Part shown: one piece after another, positions 37,277 through 44,808 of the stretch
How the letters are laid out: every line of letters begins with the position of its first letter
Position numbering within the stretch: position 1 is the first letter of the stretch
Source of the DNA: a bacterium
Lineage (GTDB): Bacteria; Patescibacteriota; Saccharimonadia; Saccharimonadales; Saccharimonadaceae
Reading direction: 5' to 3'
Assembly: GCA_030429975.1 (NCBI GenBank)
Contig: JAUIGB010000003.1
Location: forward strand, 1-54,604
DNA length: 54,604 bases
Program-made: the position numbers and the translations under genes
The notes under the pieces: generated by a model
The model's database searches: none
What the model saw: only the letters and a program-made list of their open reading frames with translations
What the model was told of the DNA's origin: nothing

Positions 37277-37340
37277 ATTATACCATGTTTTCTGTGTGTA
37301 TCAACTATATATTGACTTCCTGTACATTTTGTGATATAAT
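37277..37340. promoter_or_regulatory. divergent sigma70-type promoters
   Basis: Minus: -10 TATAAT 37277-37282 with TTGATA at 37299-37304 (16 bp) for the GC-rich gene. Plus: TTGACT 37312-37317, 17 bp, TATAAT 37335-37340 for the gene at 37351, leaving a leader of about 4 nt. Confidence 0.75.
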
Positions 37341-37350
37341 CTATGTAACT

Positions 37351-37617
37351 ATGAGAGAACGTATTCGTAAGACAATCAACGTCGCGGCGCTAGTAGTAAT
37401 AGCCTGGCTGATTGTTGATGCGCTGAACGTTCCCGAAGCATTAATCAATTTCATTGTAATAGGTCAACTGCCAATGACCAAGACTAGCCTACCGCCCTCA
37501 CTAATGTTGGCGATTATGGTCGCGTCATTCTGCGCCGTTGTGTTCGAAGTTGTTTCTAGACGGAATAATACCGTACGAGCTTGGCGCAAAAAACTATTCA
37601 GCACTATCGGCGTCTGA
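37351..37617 (+). CDS. small two-TM membrane protein, 88 aa
   Basis: Two hydrophobic helices are visible: about residues 11-35 (VAALVVIAWLIVDALNVP) and 50-70 (LMLAIMVASFCAVVFEVV), with basic ends. The start at ATG 37351 is fixed by the TTGACT-17-TATAAT promoter whose -10 ends 10 bp before it. The longer frame from 37285 would begin upstream of that promoter. It overlaps the convergent exonuclease gene by 24 bp. No family is recognised. Confidence 0.65.
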   Translation: MRERIRKTINVAALVVIAWLIVDALNVPEALINFIVIGQLPMTKTSLPPSLMLAIMVASFCAVVFEVVSRRNNTVRAWRKKLFSTIGV

Positions 37618-39030
37618 ACTATCAGATGGCGCGATATTTTGTAGCCAAAGCTGTATTTCTTGCATAATATATTGCTGGTGGTCACTCAGCTGCTGTTTGG
37701 AAAGTCGCTCTATCGATTTCATGAACATGGGTAATTGTTTATTTATCCGACCCACGCGCCACTTTTCCCAGCGTGATAATTCATCAGCACCCAAGGTACG
37801 CGGAAAACTTCGCGCTTTGTAGTGTAACAGTAAATCGTCTAGCCGCTCGTCACGAAAATCTGGATGAAAATCCGCGAGTGTCTTTTCGTTACATTCAGCG
37901 ACCTTTTGTACCCGAAGTTTGTCAGCATCATCCAAAAACCCATCGTACAATTGTGACTCTGGGTCGGGTGATTTTTTGTATTCCGGTTTGCCTTCGTATA
38001 ATGTACGTAGATTTTCGGCAAAATGCGGCGCCGATAATAGTATGCTTTTGTGGGATTCGACTATATCGGGTGACATGCTGACGTGCGACCAGCCGTCTCC
38101 TTGTTCTAGGACGCCGAGTGGAGCCACTGCTGGAACGCGATTATACTGCATTTCTTTTACTGGCAATTTAACGAAATCATCGGCCTTGCGCTCTTCCCAT
38201 GTGGCATAAATCTTCTTTGCCAAAGCTTTGCTATCTAGATCAATAAACTGCGTTGGATCATATCGCAAATCATAGACGAGAATATTACCATTTCGACTAC
38301 TGGTTAGCGGAAATGCCACCGTCGTCTTTTGAAACTCCGCGTCGTATCGACCACTGGAATAAACAAATGGTTGTTTGTTATCCAGATTTATCATTTTTTT
38401 GATTTCATTTTTGTCGCGCATTTTCAATAGATAATCGAAAAGCTGAGGTTGTTTGGATTTAATAAGTTTTGCAATATCAATGAGAGCGACTACGTCGCTG
38501 AGTGCGTCGTGGGCATTCTCGTGCGTTATGCCGTTTTCCTTTGACAATAGCTCTAGCCTATTCGTTGGTTTGCCATCGACCACTGGCCACTTTATACCAT
38601 CCGGACGTAGTGCTCGCGTCATGCGAACTACATCCAACAAATCCCAGCGTGAACGCCCGTCTCGCCAGCTCCATTCATATGGATCTCGGAAGTTACGCCA
38701 CAATAGATGACGTATAAACTCGTCGTCAAACCTTACGTTATTGTATCCAACCACAATCGTATCCGGCGTGAATATTTCCTTTAGTAATATATCGGCGAAC
38801 TGTGCCTCTGTATAGCCATCGGCTACCGTTTGCTGTGGCGATATACCCGTTACCATCAGAGCTTCGGGACTCGGCAAGGTGTCATCGTTTAGGGCAACCA
38901 TGACGTTCACCGGATCTCCAATTGGGTTTAGGTCCATGTCAGTACGCTGGCCAGCAAACTGCATTATTCGATCTTCACGACCTGAAAGTCCGCTCGTTTC
39001 TAAGTCATAGAAAAAAAATGTCGTACTCAT
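37594..39030 (-). CDS. sbcB: exodeoxyribonuclease I, 478 aa
   Basis: This is a DEDDh 3'-5' exonuclease for single-stranded DNA. FFFYDLETSGLSGREDRIMQFA holds the first Asp and Glu, VVGYNNVRFDDEFIRH the second Asp, and ENAHDALSDVVALIDIA the His and last Asp. The SH3-like and helical C-terminal regions (LYDGFLDDADKLRVQKV, DELSRWEKWRVGRI) match ExoI of Proteobacteria, and the full length is kept. It acts in recombination and mismatch repair. Its 5' end lies just beyond the terminator of the RNA unit. Confidence 0.95.
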   Translation of the reverse strand: MSTTFFFYDLETSGLSGREDRIMQFAGQRTDMDLNPIGDPVNVMVALNDDTLPSPEALMVTGISPQQTVADGYTEAQFADILLKEIFTPDTIVVGYNNVRFDDEFIRHLLWRNFRDPYEWSWRDGRSRWDLLDVVRMTRALRPDGIKWPVVDGKPTNRLELLSKENGITHENAHDALSDVVALIDIAKLIKSKQPQLFDYLLKMRDKNEIKKMINLDNKQPFVYSSGRYDAEFQKTTVAFPLTSSRNGNILVYDLRYDPTQFIDLDSKALAKKIYATWEERKADDFVKLPVKEMQYNRVPAVAPLGVLEQGDGWSHVSMSPDIVESHKSILLSAPHFAENLRTLYEGKPEYKKSPDPESQLYDGFLDDADKLRVQKVAECNEKTLADFHPDFRDERLDDLLLHYKARSFPRTLGADELSRWEKWRVGRINKQLPMFMKSIERLSKQQLSDHQQYIMQEIQLWLQNIAPSDSSDADSAE

Positions 39031-39061
39031 TTATCCTAGTATATCCCGAATCCGAACAAAC

Positions 39062-39083
39062 AAAAAACCCGCTCGCTGGCGGG
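39062..39083 (-). terminator. intrinsic terminator of the structured RNA unit
   Basis: On the minus strand, CCCGC-CAGCGA-GCGGG is followed directly by TTTTTT (forward A6 at 39062-39067). Confidence 0.9.
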
Positions 39084-39091
39084 AGGGATGA

Positions 39092-39606
39092 AAAAAGCTG
39101 AACGTGGATGAGTGGAGGTGGTGGGGACCAGACGATCCCCACCACCTCACTGTGGCGGCGTGGCCCACTCGGTAGGCTATTGAGTTGTTATGAAGTTGTA
39201 CATTGTTTTGCGCGGGGTGTGTTGGCGTCATCTACCTACGCGACAGGTTGACGACACAAGGTACTCTGCCTTTTTGGGGGTCTACACCAGTGGCCTAGGG
39301 ACTAGGGTCGCGATCAAGAGTTGTCATCCTCAGGGATTCTACAACAGTTGTCGGCGCCAGTAGTTCCAAATGTGCCCAATGACCCAATCTTTTTGTGGCG
39401 GGGAGTCAACACAAAGGGTTGAATAAATCAGCCCAATCAATCAAAGAATAGCAGCGGCATGTTCCGCACACCTTCTCCTTTCACAAATAGCGTATTTAGC
39501 CACATTTTATTTCAGGCCCGCGACGTTCATTGCGGGCCGCTTATCTGGCACGATGATTCATGCGAGATAAGCGACCCGAAAAACTCGGTTACACGTTCAG
39601 CTTTTT
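39092..39606 (-). repeat. 15-bp perfect long-range inverted repeat closing the RNA
   Basis: Forward AAAAAGCTGAACGTG at 39092-39106 is the exact reverse complement of CACGTTCAGCTTTTT at 39592-39606. The 485 nt between them would be enclosed by a 15-bp stem in the transcript. This is far longer than expected by chance at matched ends of one transcription unit. Confidence 0.85.
39111..39151 (-). other. 13-bp perfect GC-rich hairpin in the RNA unit
   Basis: GAGGTGGTGGGGA (39115-39127), loop 39128-39135, TCCCCACCACCTC (39136-39148), extended by AGT/ACT across a bulged G. The 5' hairpin of the same RNA carries ACCACCTCA again (forward 39626-39634), so strand exchange between the two is possible. 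No U-tract follows. Confidence 0.8.
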
Positions 39607-39649
39607 AATGTGAATCAGGAGATATACCACCTCAACTGATTATGCTTCC

Positions 39650-39678
39650 ATTATAACACAGTTAATGATATTTGTCAA
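39650..39678 (-). promoter_or_regulatory. consensus sigma70 promoter of the structured RNA
   Basis: TTGACA (forward 39673-39678) and TATAAT (forward 39650-39655) are separated by 17 bp, a perfect match at both boxes. Transcription should begin near 39643. Confidence 0.9.
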
Positions 39679-39705
39679 CAACTTTTATGTTTTAATTATA
39701 GTAAC

Positions 39706-39726
39706 AAAAAACACCCTTGTGGGGTG
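39706..39726 (-). terminator. intrinsic terminator of the 39794 gene
   Basis: On the minus strand CACCC-CACAA-GGGTG is followed by TTTTTT (forward A6 at 39706-39711). It stands about 15 nt beyond the long hairpin at 39742-39777. Confidence 0.85.
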
Positions 39727-39741
39727 CGAATAAGTTGGGTG

Positions 39742-39777
39742 TGGACCCGGGAACTCGTCGATGAGTTCCCGGGTCCA
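39742..39777 (-). other. 15-bp perfect GC-rich hairpin in the 3' UTR of the 39794 gene
   Basis: TGGACCCGGGAACTC pairs perfectly with GAGTTCCCGGGTCCA around the 6-nt loop GTCGAT. It starts 17 nt after the stop codon and precedes a separate terminator, the same order as in the neighbouring RNA unit. Confidence 0.85.
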
Positions 39778-39793
39778 GCACACCTTCACGCGA

Positions 39794-40408
39794 TCAGGCG
39801 GCGGCCTTCTTGCGCTTGCCCTTCTTGGCCCTGTTCGGGTCGAAGGCACCTTCCGGAACCGGAACGTGCAGGCCGTTGGCCTCGGGCTTCCAGTTGGGAT
39901 CCATGCTCTCGCCGACGAAGGCGAGCGAGGTCGGCTGGCGGCGGGGCTGACGCGGACGTCGAGCCCAACGGTGCCATCCACCTTCGAACCGCCACTGGGG
40001 CAGTTCAGCCTCGGTGTAGCTGAGGATCCACTTCTGGAACACAGAGATGACCTGGTTCTTGATCCGTGCCGAGACCTCGGGCTCCTTGACCGTCGGCTTC
40101 TTGTCGTGCCGCTTGGACAGGAGGTACATGGCGTACTCACCGGCCTGCTCGAAGTCGTCGGCCGTCCACCGCTTGCGCGGGTCCTGACCGAAGGTCTTCA
40201 CCAGATCGATGAACTCCTTGCGCTGGGTCTCGATGTCCTTGCGGCGCTGCTCGTAGCGGGCCTTCTCCGCCATCTGATCGGCGCGGGACTGAGCCTGCGC
40301 GGCCAGGGCGGACTGATCGATTTCGAGGCGCGGCTTGGCGGCCTCGGTGGCGGCGCGCATCTCGTCGGCGATTCCGGCGAACGGGTTCTTGGTTGCCTGC
40401 TTGGACAT
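39794..40408 (-). CDS. GC-rich gene for an uncharacterised basic, helical protein, 204 aa
   Basis: I start at ATG 40408 (MSKQATKNPFAG) because GGAAGG lies 8 nt upstream and the longer frame would begin at the transcription start. The first 90 residues are Ala/Arg/Glu/Gln-rich and probably helical or coiled coil (AAQAQSRADQMAEKARYEQRRKD). The middle has FGQDPRKRWTADDFEQAGEYAMYLLSKR and several Trp. The tail is strongly basic (KKGKRKKAAA), which suggests nucleic acid or ribosome binding. Codons end almost always in G or C, unlike the flanking genes, which points to acquisition. No family is recognised. It has its own consensus promoter and terminator. Confidence 0.72.
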   Translation of the reverse strand: MSKQATKNPFAGIADEMRAATEAAKPRLEIDQSALAAQAQSRADQMAEKARYEQRRKDIETQRKEFIDLVKTFGQDPRKRWTADDFEQAGEYAMYLLSKRHDKKPTVKEPEVSARIKNQVISVFQKWILSYTEAELPQWRFEGGWHRWARRPRQPRRQPTSLAFVGESMDPNWKPEANGLHVPVPEGAFDPNRAKKGKRKKAAA

Positions 40409-40476
40409 GGCATGATCCTTCCAGATCGTATTGTGGGTGTGCGTCAAGCTGGGAGAATTCCCACCTGTACATCCCC

Positions 40477-40505
40477 ATTGTATCATAGTTATGCTATTTT
40501 GTCAA
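40477..40505 (-). promoter_or_regulatory. strong sigma70 promoter of the 39794 gene
   Basis: TTGACA (forward 40500-40505), 17 bp, TACAAT (forward 40477-40482). The leader of about 60 nt contains a small GGGA-ATTC-TCCC hairpin and a GGAAGG ribosome binding site. Confidence 0.88.
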
Positions 40506-40519
40506 CTATATGCTCTTGC

Positions 40520-41812
<1,293 letters not shown>

Positions 41813-41864
41813 TTATTATATAATAATATTAAAACTGTGTCTATGGTTAGCTTAGAAGTGTCAA

Positions 41865-43073
41865 CTAGTGAATATAGAGGTATGATCTAGCCTGATTGGC
41901 TGGTATGGTTCTACCATTGACCATATTCCAACCCCCGCCATTTACATACGCATTCATCTCGCTGACTACAATATCGCCGTTTGATTTAATATTCTCTACA
42001 ATGGCTACGTGACTATATGCATTTAGACCACCACCCTGGATAATCGCTCCAACCGAAGGTGAGTTGTCGACTCTAAATCCTTCAGCCCTGGCATTACCGG
42101 ACCAATAAGCGGCATGTCCCCAGTTAGACTGTCCTACCCGCAGACCCATTTCGATACGGCGATCATATGCATATCTCGTACAATTACCAAAAGCATATGT
42201 GTTACCCGGATATCCGGGTGTACCTGACTTGATGTGCCATGAATCACCCCCAAAACCAGAGACATACGTTGTAGTATACGCAGGTAGTGTCGTATTTGTG
42301 CCGGGGGCTACGTACTCGGGACGCTCTTCAGAAGGAAGATTGCCCCCCGGAATAATGATTTTTTTACCATTTTTTAGTCCCGTAATCTCTAGGTCATTGT
42401 ACGATACTATTCTAGCCTTATTAGCACCGTATTTATCTGCTAATTTATCCAATGTATCCCCGGATTTCACAGTATAAAGCAGGCCATCAACTGGCGGAAC
42501 CTTTAATTTCATACCGATACTAACCTTATTATCTGACATATCGTTAGCCCAACGTATAGTCTTCTCAGCAATACCATAAGCATTGGCGATAGACTTCATG
42601 GTATCACCTTTCTTGACGGTGTATGTCACGATATCACGGCTACTAACGGTAGGCTGTACTATGTGAGGTTTTATTATGGCAGTCTCATCCGTCTGAGCAA
42701 GCGCACTTTCAACGCCCAAAGAAACGGAACGCTCAACCACATTGTTCATAACTGGCATATTTGTCTGTTCAGCTATATTCAGCGCAACATCTATCGCCAC
42801 TAACTTATCGACCGATGAACTGTCGATAACGAGAGGTGCAGGTTCCGGAGCTTGAGTAAAACTCGCCACGGGTTCACTAGAGGTTTGCGCAGGGGCCTGA
42901 TAACCCAAGGTTACCACCGTAATAATAGCAACGAAAATACCACCATATACCATCCAGGCCGATAGCTTCGGCATTTTCACCTTGCGGCGAATTGGATGAT
43001 TCATAACCTGCTCTTTTAAACGAGCGACATTCAATTTATCACTGTTTAGAGGCAATTTACTAGTAATTTTCAT
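41865..43073 (-). CDS. membrane-anchored LysM-LysM-CHAP cell-wall hydrolase, 402 aa
   Basis: One membrane helix (about residues 40-60, AWMVYGGIFVAIITVVTLGY) follows a basic cytoplasmic start. Two LysM domains (about 150-193, VTYTVKKGDTMKSIANAYGI; about 198-242, LLYTVKSGDTLDKLADKYGA) bind peptidoglycan. The C-terminal CHAP domain (from about 275) has the catalytic Cys in GNCTRYAYDRR and His in AYSHVAIVE. It is a likely amidase or endopeptidase in wall remodelling. Its message has a 100-nt structured leader with a GGGGGTAGGAG site just before the ATG. Confidence 0.92.
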   Translation of the reverse strand: MKITSKLPLNSDKLNVARLKEQVMNHPIRRKVKMPKLSAWMVYGGIFVAIITVVTLGYQAPAQTSSEPVASFTQAPEPAPLVIDSSSVDKLVAIDVALNIAEQTNMPVMNNVVERSVSLGVESALAQTDETAIIKPHIVQPTVSSRDIVTYTVKKGDTMKSIANAYGIAEKTIRWANDMSDNKVSIGMKLKVPPVDGLLYTVKSGDTLDKLADKYGANKARIVSYNDLEITGLKNGKKIIIPGGNLPSEERPEYVAPGTNTTLPAYTTTYVSGFGGDSWHIKSGTPGYPGNTYAFGNCTRYAYDRRIEMGLRVGQSNWGHAAYWSGNARAEGFRVDNSPSVGAIIQGGGLNAYSHVAIVENIKSNGDIVVSEMNAYVNGGGWNMVNGRTIPANQARSYLYIH

Positions 43074-43208
43074 TCTCCTACCCCCTTTATGCTCGCTGGG
43101 GTGATCGTAGTCTAATACTTAATTCTATAGACACTTTTGCCGTCGGGCCGACGGTGGAATGGCATAAAGTGCTGTCTATATTTTACAAATATCTGCAATA
43201 TGTGTCAA
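43074..43208 (-). promoter_or_regulatory. promoter and riboswitch-like structured leader of the LysM-CHAP gene
   Basis: TTGACA (forward 43203-43208), 17 bp, TAAAAT (forward 43180-43185); transcription should start near 43173. The leader has a hairpin CCGTC-GGCCC-GACGG inside an ACTTT/AAAGT stem. ACCCC can pair with the GGGGT of the ribosome binding site, leaving a 13-nt loop whose GCATAAAG (forward 43085-43092) is the perfect complement of CTTTATGC near the 5' end (forward 43162-43169). That is an 8-bp pseudoknot at the Shine-Dalgarno, and it competes with the first stem. I do not recognise a known riboswitch consensus. Confidence 0.6.
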
Positions 43209-43282
43209 TGCATATAATCCATACGAACATTAAATTTTTCTTAAAATTACCCCTGTTAATCCTGCGATTTTTACTATGTTTT

Positions 43283-44416
43283 TTATAGTATCAGACATTT
43301 TTTGGCGCAGTGTTCGTCTATATTTCTCTGGTGGCCAGCTTCATCGCGAGCGAAATATGTTTTGTCATCGTCGCCACTAAGGAAAAACAAATAGTCATTT
43401 TCGGCCGGACTAGCAACCGCAATCAACGCAGACTCGCCCGGCGCGGATATTGGCCCGGGAGGCAAGCCAGCGTAAATACGCGTGTTGTACGGCGAATCTA
43501 GCGTGGGCGTGCGCGCTACCCCTAGCTTGTCCGCTGCGTACTGATACGTAACGTCCGACCCCAGGTTCATCCCGTTTGCCATGCGATTATAGAACACTCC
43601 AGCCACCTGACGCTGGTCATCTCCGTCCGGAACCTCGCGCTGGATAATAGACGCCAAGGTGATTCCCTCGAATAATGACAACCCCTGTTGTTTAAATCCT
43701 TCGACTAGACTGTATTCTTCAATTACCGCTTCGAATTCATCGAATGTCTGGTTAAGTATTGACTCTGGGGTAGAAGACGCGTCGAAATGATACGTCTCGC
43801 CGTAGATATAGCCCTCTAGATCCGCATTGGCAGGCTTGGTAGCGAACAGTGGTCGATTATAGGACTTATTCAAGGCCTCATCTATATCTTCCGTCTCGAA
43901 CAATTCTAAATCTATCAACGCCTGTCGATTATTCGCCAGGGTATCACCCGGCAAAAAGGTCACCTTGAACGTATGTAATTTTCCACTCACCAGATGATTG
44001 ACAATCGCCGGCGTAGACAAACTTGGTTGCAACGTATAAACACCCGCGCGCAGGCTATTTTCTGTCCCTGTCAATTTTGTGTGTACAGAAAATGCAAAAC
44101 TACTACGAATCACGCCGGCGTCCTCTAGTTGTTGCGCGATGGCCCCCGGCAATGTACCTGGTTCTATTGATACTTTTATGTATTTCGAGGTGTCATCAGA
44201 TACGGGTGACAGTAGCTGTTGATACCATGTGTATGCAAAAACAAAAAATGCGATTAAGGCTACTAGTAAGACCCCGCCGGCTATCAGGAGCCATTTCTTC
44301 CATTTTTTTGGCGAACCAGATATTGACAGACTTTCGTCGTCCGTGTCTATTGATTGGTTGGACGCCGATTTGTCTGGATCGATATTTTTCGCGACCTTTT
44401 CTTCGCTATCAGGCAC
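43283..44416 (-). CDS. mltG: endolytic murein transglycosylase MltG, 377 aa
   Basis: One membrane helix (about residues 42-66) lies behind an acidic cytoplasmic start. The YceG domain contains VSIEPGTLPGAIAQQLEDAGVI (LysM-like part), FEGITLASIIQREVPDGDDQRQVAGVFYNRM with the catalytic Glu, and YNTRIYAGLPPGPISAPG. It cleaves nascent glycan strands and sets their length. It overlaps ruvX by 8 bp, a common pairing in bacteria. The end is Cys-containing (CAKKCLIL), which is unusual. Confidence 0.93.
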   Translation of the reverse strand: MPDSEEKVAKNIDPDKSASNQSIDTDDESLSISGSPKKWKKWLLIAGGVLLVALIAFFVFAYTWYQQLLSPVSDDTSKYIKVSIEPGTLPGAIAQQLEDAGVIRSSFAFSVHTKLTGTENSLRAGVYTLQPSLSTPAIVNHLVSGKLHTFKVTFLPGDTLANNRQALIDLELFETEDIDEALNKSYNRPLFATKPANADLEGYIYGETYHFDASSTPESILNQTFDEFEAVIEEYSLVEGFKQQGLSLFEGITLASIIQREVPDGDDQRQVAGVFYNRMANGMNLGSDVTYQYAADKLGVARTPTLDSPYNTRIYAGLPPGPISAPGESALIAVASPAENDYLFFLSGDDDKTYFARDEAGHQRNIDEHCAKKCLIL

Positions 44417-44804
44417 CTTGTCGCTCCAGTCGTGATATGTAGTCCTGCAAGATAATCGCTGCCGCCAATGAATCCACCTCTGTTTTGTCGTATGGCTTGC
44501 CGCCAGCCTTTAGCCGATCTTCGGCCATTACGCTCGTCAGAGATTCGTCCTGTAGTACAACCTTTGCAAATTCTTCAATACGATACGCGAAATCCTCACT
44601 CGTCTTTGTCTGTGCTGTCGCGTCGCCCTTTTGATTGCGTGGATAACCAACTACCACGGTATCTATAGATTTATCCTTAATAATCTTTTTTAGCTCGCTA
44701 ATCTCCGTGCCATCGACATTCAAAGTCAGCAGTGGCATCGCGATTGGAACAGACATCTCGGCATAGGCCACGCCTATCCTCTTCGTGCCAACGTCCAGAC
44801 ACAA
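44409..44804 (-). CDS. ruvX: RuvX/YqgF family Holliday-junction resolvase-like nuclease, 131 aa
   Basis: The RNase H-like fold starts CLDVGTKRIGVAYA. VVVGYPRNQKGD and MAEDRLKAGGKP lie in the middle, and DKTEVDSLAAAIILQDYI holds the last acidic residues. The family acts in 16S rRNA 5' maturation and possibly junction resolution. The only upstream start in frame is TTG 44804, 4 nt after the preceding stop, so translation is probably coupled. No residues appear to be missing compared with other YqgF proteins. Confidence 0.9.
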   Translation of the reverse strand: MCLDVGTKRIGVAYAEMSVPIAMPLLTLNVDGTEISELKKIIKDKSIDTVVVGYPRNQKGDATAQTKTSEDFAYRIEEFAKVVLQDESLTSVMAEDRLKAGGKPYDKTEVDSLAAAIILQDYISRLERQGA

Positions 44805-44808
44805 AAGA

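Larger units (their letters stand above)
39062..39643 (-). ncRNA. candidate large structured non-coding RNA, about 580 nt
   Basis: A consensus promoter (39650-39678) and an intrinsic terminator (39062-39083) bound a unit with no convincing reading frame. In transcript order it holds: hairpin H1 (39613-39641, AATCAG/CTGATT); the 5' strand of a 15-bp closing stem (39592-39606); adjacent hairpins at 39539-39572 (GCTTATCT/AGATAAGC) and 39515-39538 (GGCCCGC/GCGGGCC); a middle part with nested pairings such as CGCGAC/GTCGCG; a 13-bp hairpin (39115-39148); and the 3' strand of the closing stem (39092-39106). It lacks the RNase P core (GAGGAAAGTCC), a tmRNA tRNA-like end and an SRP motif. I cannot assign it to a known class. 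Confidence 0.6.

Noticed and set aside
39031-39231. 66-aa minus-strand frame inside the RNA unit
   Set aside because: It reads through the 13-bp hairpin and the intrinsic terminator into the sbcB upstream region, and has no ribosome binding site, so it is a chance frame.
39400-39475. Short GTG frame of 21 codons (CGTCRC...) after AAGGAG in the RNA unit
   Set aside because: It has a ribosome-binding-like sequence but only 3 nt spacing and is very short. I keep the region as non-coding, although a leader peptide cannot be excluded.
39062-39643. RNase P RNA, tmRNA or SRP RNA as identity of the structured unit
   Set aside because: The RNase P core GAGGAAAGTCC, a tRNA-like acceptor with T-loop GGTTCGA, and the SRP GGAAG-type apical motif were looked for on the transcribed strand and not found.
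36770-40505. Assembly chimera or vector contamination as source of the GC-rich units
   Set aside because: The units are separated by a native-looking sbcB and a small membrane gene, and each has its own promoter and hairpin. No abrupt joins are visible, though read coverage would settle it.
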